DNA of 37,609 bases from an uncultured Muribaculaceae bacterium (GTDB lineage Bacteria > Bacteroidota > Bacteroidia > Bacteroidales > Muribaculaceae): contig CAJTYH010000030.1 of NCBI GenBank assembly GCA_910583675.1, forward strand, positions 1 through 37,609, in the 5' to 3' direction. The notes beneath the pieces are model-generated. The model had not been told where the DNA came from, did no database searches, and saw only the letters and a list, made by a program, of their open reading frames with translations. Positions 34,942-37,609 of the stretch are shown here, one piece after another. Positions within the stretch are counted from its first letter, which is position 1; every line of letters starts with the position of its first letter. A program made the translations under genes and the position numbers.

Positions 34942-34980
34942 GTGATTGACAATGCTATAAATTCAAGCATTGTCAATCAC
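34942..34980 (-). terminator. Strong hairpin after unit 1
   Basis: GTGATTGACAATGCT (34942-34956) and AGCATTGTCAATCAC (34966-34980) are a perfect 15-bp inverted repeat with a 9-nt loop. It lies 28 bp past the stop of the truncated paralogue. No long T-run follows on the minus strand. Confidence 0.75.
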
Positions 34981-35008
34981 GATATTACGATTGCGTTTAA
35001 ACTATTCG

Positions 35009-36121
35009 TCACCGCGACTTTGCAAGAAATTCATTGTTTTTATTGACTACTATTTTGCCAATATCATCGGTAAACCCTTTGCGGATATTCTGTAATTGAG
35101 TATTAGTCAATGGCATGCCGTTTTCAATCTGTTTGACATAAGATGCTCCTGCCAAAAAATCAAGCAGCAGCTTAGGACATTTGCCCACCGCCGGCTCAAG
35201 TATTCTACCAATCTCAGCTTCCCACTTTTCAACGCTCACCTCTCCTATTGCATCAATTCCAACGCCTGGCATATCAATGATCCTATCGAAGAAAACGCCA
35301 ACAGGCAATACAAGGTTATTAATCAGAAATACATCGGGAGAATAATTGATCTCATTCAGAAAAGAATATGTTTCCACATTAGGATCAGCGATATTAACAC
35401 CGGCCTCTTTAGCACATCCCACTACATTCAATACAGCATCCATAGCAAATCCCACTTTGAGATTGTTTACGACCCACTCCGGTAAATCTGACGGAACTTT
35501 CCCGCCTGGAATCGTAGACGAAAGATATTTAGGCCAGATGTCATGTGAAATAGATGCACCCAGATCTTTCCAAGATTGATCATATATTGCAGGATCTGCC
35601 ATGAATTGCCGAGGCAACTCGAATTGCATACCTTGTTGAAACAACCCTGCCAATGCTTGCCATGCCCGCAAATTAAGAGTTGATGATTTCGGATATTGGA
35701 GATCAACAAGGCTCCCATCCGGTGAAATAAAACACTCAAACACCAACGGTTCTTGCTGTTTGAGTAATATCTGGGTTCCCCCCATGAAATTACCGTCAAC
35801 ATAAAACCTCAATCCCCCTATCTGCTCCAAAAACTCCACCGGCACTTCACCTGTAAACGACATCCCGTTGCGATCAAGCTTTGTTGAGAGAGTCTCTTCG
35901 TCATTCAACGAAAAAACAGGCAGAGTTTCAATGAAGACACTCATCTTTTCAACTTCCTTGGGAACCACTGCATTTGCACTTGTTCCCTTACCTGCGTCTT
36001 CCATGAGGTGCATGTTTACTGTCACCTGCGATGTTCCAAGCTTAACTGCATTACTGGCATCAGCTAAAATACTTGACACCAACGCACATCCCACCGCAAT
36101 AAATACTGATAACTTTTTCAT
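35009..36121 (-). CDS. Truncated TlpA-like paralogue lacking the thioredoxin domain
   Basis: The ATG at 36121 gives 370 residues starting MKKLSVFIAVGCALVSSILADA, a signal peptide. An in-frame extension to 36166 is not signal-like. It aligns with the two other paralogues over the beta domain (SNAVKLGTSQVTVNMHL, IGGLRFYVDGNFMGGTQILLK) and the helical domain (TYSFLNEINYSPDVFL, GFTDDIGKIVVNKNNEFL). It ends at the sequence Ala-Lys-Ser-Arg, exactly where the others begin the linker to thioredoxin. The 140 bp downstream hold no thioredoxin remnant. The whole gene is AT-rich compared with neighbours. It could be a functional two-domain protein or a decayed copy. It follows the cysteine-rich peptide gene by 84 nt. 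Confidence 0.8.
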   Translation of the reverse strand: MKKLSVFIAVGCALVSSILADASNAVKLGTSQVTVNMHLMEDAGKGTSANAVVPKEVEKMSVFIETLPVFSLNDEETLSTKLDRNGMSFTGEVPVEFLEQIGGLRFYVDGNFMGGTQILLKQQEPLVFECFISPDGSLVDLQYPKSSTLNLRAWQALAGLFQQGMQFELPRQFMADPAIYDQSWKDLGASISHDIWPKYLSSTIPGGKVPSDLPEWVVNNLKVGFAMDAVLNVVGCAKEAGVNIADPNVETYSFLNEINYSPDVFLINNLVLPVGVFFDRIIDMPGVGIDAIGEVSVEKWEAEIGRILEPAVGKCPKLLLDFLAGASYVKQIENGMPLTNTQLQNIRKGFTDDIGKIVVNKNNEFLAKSR

Positions 36122-36568
36122 TGGCATTAATTTTATTATAAAAATATTCTGAATCCTCCACACCATATTTCATGAATATAAGCGTGAATGATTCAGAATA
36201 GAGAGTTACTGTTTCACATCCGTATCTTTTTCATCACTTTTTCCTGTCCCAATTGATTGAGAGCAGAATAATGGCTGTTTTGTCAAAAAATTATTATTTG
36301 TTTTACACGTTCCATGTAAAATCTCCCCTTTATTCCCTCTGAACTCACAGTAATCATCAGGGCGCTTGTTGAGACATGCCGATTCACGAGCGGACAAACT
36401 GCCTGTGGCAGATCCGATTCCGGTACCATCCATTTGCGTGCAGTACATCGTTTTTGTAACGTAGTCTCCATTGCATGTACCATAATGCGTTTTACCGGCG
36501 TCAACCCATGAGCATGAATCATAAAGAGACTTCCCGTTACATGCTTCTTTCTGCCTATCTCTTTCACC

Positions 36569-36602
36569 ACCAATTACATCATCCCACCAATTACATCATC
36601 CC
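36569..36602. repeat. 17-bp perfect tandem duplication
   Basis: The unit ACCAATTACATCATCCC occurs at 36569-36585 and again at 36586-36602, followed by the partial copy ACCAAT. Since 17 is not a multiple of 3, one extra copy shifts the peptide gene's frame. Deleting either copy gives a continuous 192-codon frame. Confidence 0.95.
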
Positions 36603-36798
36603 ACCAATCCAAGAATCCTGATACCCAACCGGATCCTGAACCAGACCCACTACCGGATCCTGAACCGGAACCTGATCCGCTGCCGGATCCACTACCGCTG
36701 CCAGAGGTGCCGCTATAGGCACCGGCAGTCATGCTTCGCATCTCTTCGCGACTTAGATCCTCACTCGAGGATAAGTCAAGAGGATTTATTCGTTTCAT
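36574..36798 (-). CDS. Double-glycine-type leader peptide, 74 residues as read
   Basis: The ATG at 36798 begins MKRINPLDLSSSEDLSREEM, followed by RSMTAGAYSGT. The block LSREEMRSMTAG (residues 15-26) resembles the leader of Bacteroidota double-glycine peptides (bacteriocin or RiPP precursors), with cleavage expected after Ala25-Gly26. Residues 32-57 are 13 Ser-Gly pairs. Residues 58-72 are WVSGFLDWWDDVIGG. The frame then ends with Met-Met-stop because of the 17-bp duplication. The frame is open upstream to a TTG at 36948, but that stretch forms hairpins and is not leader-like. No C39-type exporter, radical SAM enzyme or lanthionine synthetase is in the window, so export and modification are unproven. 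Confidence 0.7.
   Translation of the reverse strand: MKRINPLDLSSSEDLSREEMRSMTAGAYSGTSGSGSGSGSGSGSGSGSGSGSGSGSGWVSGFLDWWDDVIGGMM
36628..36705. repeat. Ser-Gly coding repeat (13 units of 6 bp)
   Basis: The minus strand encodes 13 consecutive Ser-Gly pairs. Codons vary (AGC, AGT, TCC, TCA, TCT for Ser), so the protein repeat is kept although the DNA repeat is imperfect. GGATCC recurs several times. This argues for selection on a flexible linker. Confidence 0.9.
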
Positions 36799-37143
36799 AA
36801 TTGTACAATTTAAATTATGAATTATGTTTACTCCGTGCAATTTTCTGCATTGCACGAAATCAAAACACGGCATCGCAAAGGATGGTTTGCGATGAAATGC
36901 GAAACAATCATAAAATGGTTTAATGGAGCGAGCTACGGTCATTTTCAAGGTTCAGAGTCAAGTTGCCGCAAAGGTAGCGAATTTATCCAATATTTGTAGC
37001 ATGAACAGCCACTTTTTGGAGCTGCCTAAAAGATATTCCAAGAAATTTTCAAACGAACCATACCATGCCTTGAACTATATAGGCATCATCAATATAATGA
37101 CCCAATTTATTTTCCAAATAAATTCATGCATATTTATTCAAGC
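36799..37143. other. Structured leader and promoter of the peptide gene
   Basis: This 345-bp stretch has no supported gene. On the minus strand it holds promoter copy B and a leader of about 165 nt. Two perfect hairpins lie in the leader. CGTGCAA (36834-36840) pairs with TTGCACG (36850-36856). CATCGCAAA (36871-36879) pairs with TTTGCGATG (36886-36894), with a 6-nt loop. The part from 37042 to 37143 is AT-rich, and I see nothing else in it. Confidence 0.6.
36958..37041 (-). promoter_or_regulatory. Duplicated promoter block, copy B
   Basis: Near-identical to 31943-32027; the core CCGCAAAGGTAGCGAATTTA continues with a single C/T difference through the sequence GTAGCATGAACAGCCAC. On the minus strand the -7 element is TACCTTTG (36976-36969), giving a start near 36964. 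It drives the cysteine-rich peptide gene and the truncated paralogue. Confidence 0.75.
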
Positions 37144-37609
37144 TCATGTATTTTTATTCAGAAGTAACGAATTGAACAACTTATATAAATTGCTATAAGA
37201 CTCCCCCTCAATGCCGATCATACCAGCATTGGCAATCGCTGTATCAAGGCGATTATCCACAAGCAATTCCGCTACCCATACCTCTTTTGATAAGAATGAT
37301 TGGTGTTTACTGAAATTGGGCATATAGCGGTGGAGGGCATCAATTACATCGTCAGAGGTGGCGAAATATCGGTTGGTGTTAAGGTAGTGCAAGAGAAACC
37401 AGAACTCAATAGAGGGCATACTGTCACACAATAATACTGCCGGATTGTCTGTATACTTACGCTTCATATCCTCAAACTTTGCTTTTTCAGCCGGTCGTGT
37501 ACGGGTAACATCTGCGTCAAATACGCATACGGCAATTCCATTGTCGGCAAGCACACGTTCTATCTGCTTCTGCATTTCATCAAAAGTCTGTTCTGTGAAA
37601 TTTCGCGGT
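37144..37609 (-). CDS. RloB-family protein, partial at window edge
   Basis: The frame runs off the right edge, so the N-terminus is missing; an internal Met at 37575 is not the start. Visible residues include VCVFDADV and the RloB-type motif CDSMPSIEFWFLLHYLNTNRYF, followed by a helical C-terminus (NFSKHQSFL to NSLLLNKNT). RloB proteins have a TOPRIM-like core and pair with the RloA ATPase. The pair corresponds to the AbiLi/AbiLii abortive-infection system of phage defence, a family link given from memory. An rloA gene would be expected just beyond the window, upstream of this gene. Base composition is AT-rich like that of the neighbouring peptide locus. Confidence 0.72.
   Translation of the reverse strand, partial: PRNFTEQTFDEMQKQIERVLADNGIAVCVFDADVTRTRPAEKAKFEDMKRKYTDNPAVLLCDSMPSIEFWFLLHYLNTNRYFATSDDVIDALHRYMPNFSKHQSFLSKEVWVAELLVDNRLDTAIANAGMIGIEGESYSNLYKLFNSLLLNKNT

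Larger units (their letters stand above)
36206..36798 (-). pseudogene. Cysteine-rich GG-leader peptide gene, frameshifted
   Basis: Read as one gene with one 17-bp copy removed, this region encodes 191 residues. They comprise a leader, 13 Ser-Gly pairs, a Trp-rich segment and two four-cysteine modules. In the sequence as given, the 17-bp tandem duplication at 36569-36602 shifts the frame, and translation stops at 36574 after 74 residues. The downstream frame has no ATG, GTG or TTG before Met at 36448, so module 1 cannot be translated on its own. This is strong evidence that the parts were once joined. Module 1 has Cys spacing 8, 12 and 10; module 2 has 8, 13 and 13. Both end in a Cys-(Thr/Ser)-Gln and a Gly-Thr-Gly. 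It could be a dead gene, a switchable (slippage) gene or an assembly error. Confidence 0.75.

Noticed and set aside
36283..36573. 96-codon minus-strand frame overlapping the peptide gene
   Set aside because: It begins at a GTG or ATG created by the 17-bp duplication and runs out of phase with the cysteine modules; composition looks random. The repeated Cys pattern belongs to the other frame.
36628..36705. Possible CRISPR or non-coding repeat
   Set aside because: The repeats are 6 bp, imperfect in DNA but perfect in protein (Ser-Gly), with no spacers.
36206..36798. NVEALA-type peptide
   Set aside because: Cysteine-rich peptides near propeller lipoproteins are often of that kind, but no Asn-Val-Glu-Ala-Leu-Ala-like motif or Sec signal is present; the leader is of the double-glycine type.
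36799..36948. In-frame upstream extension of the leader peptide to a TTG
   Set aside because: It begins just after the promoter, contains both leader hairpins and has no leader-like sequence; the ATG at 36798 starts a typical GG-type leader.

Overview
The window looks like a chromosomal segment of a Bacteroidales bacterium, most probably of the Muribaculaceae/Bacteroidaceae type (inference, no database used). The reasons are the Bacteroidota-type -7 promoter element TAnnTTTG in front of many genes, near absence of Shine-Dalgarno sequences, many lipoproteins, Bacteroidota-style TlpA lipoproteins and propeller lipoproteins, and type IX secretion-like C-terminal tails.

Layout. 61-4430: two translationally coupled alpha-L-rhamnosidases (GH78). 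4425-6804 (minus): glycerate kinase and PdxA. 7118-8464: NADP-type glutamate dehydrogenase. 8679-12928: ParE/GyrB-type topoisomerase subunit, CoaD and an S41 processing protease. 13200-15002: long-chain acyl-CoA synthetase, ending in a 25-bp perfect-stem terminator. 15087-15422 (minus): a minimal secreted protein that is essentially only a sorting-like tail. 15739-19018: an LtaS-like membrane phosphotransferase and cardiolipin synthase. 19021-20214 (minus): QueA. 20300-22177: a DUF2027/Smr protein and an EFR1-type ferredoxin. 22199-22960 (minus): SurE. 23209-24922: ParA and ParB. 25072-25848: a double META-domain lipoprotein. 25932-29210 (minus): a 1092-residue secreted beta-propeller glycosidase-like protein.

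29306-37041 (all minus) is the accessory part and the most interesting. Three transcription units each carry one paralogue of a TlpA-type (beta-domain, helical domain, thioredoxin) envelope protein. Unit 1 has a peptide gene with a double-glycine-type leader, a run of 13 Ser-Gly pairs and two four-cysteine modules. It is split by a 17-bp tandem duplication, and is followed by a TlpA paralogue that stops before the thioredoxin domain. Unit 2 has the only paralogue with an intact WCAPC site, followed by a propeller-like lipoprotein. Unit 3 has a paralogue whose site has become WDDPN, followed by an unknown lipoprotein. Units 1 and 3 share a duplicated promoter block of about 85 bp. I infer a locus that makes a secreted cysteine-rich peptide together with redox/chaperone or immunity-like partners; no exporter or modification enzyme is in the window. 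The right edge holds part of an RloB-family (AbiL-like) defence gene.

I saw no rRNA, tRNA, CRISPR array or insertion sequence.
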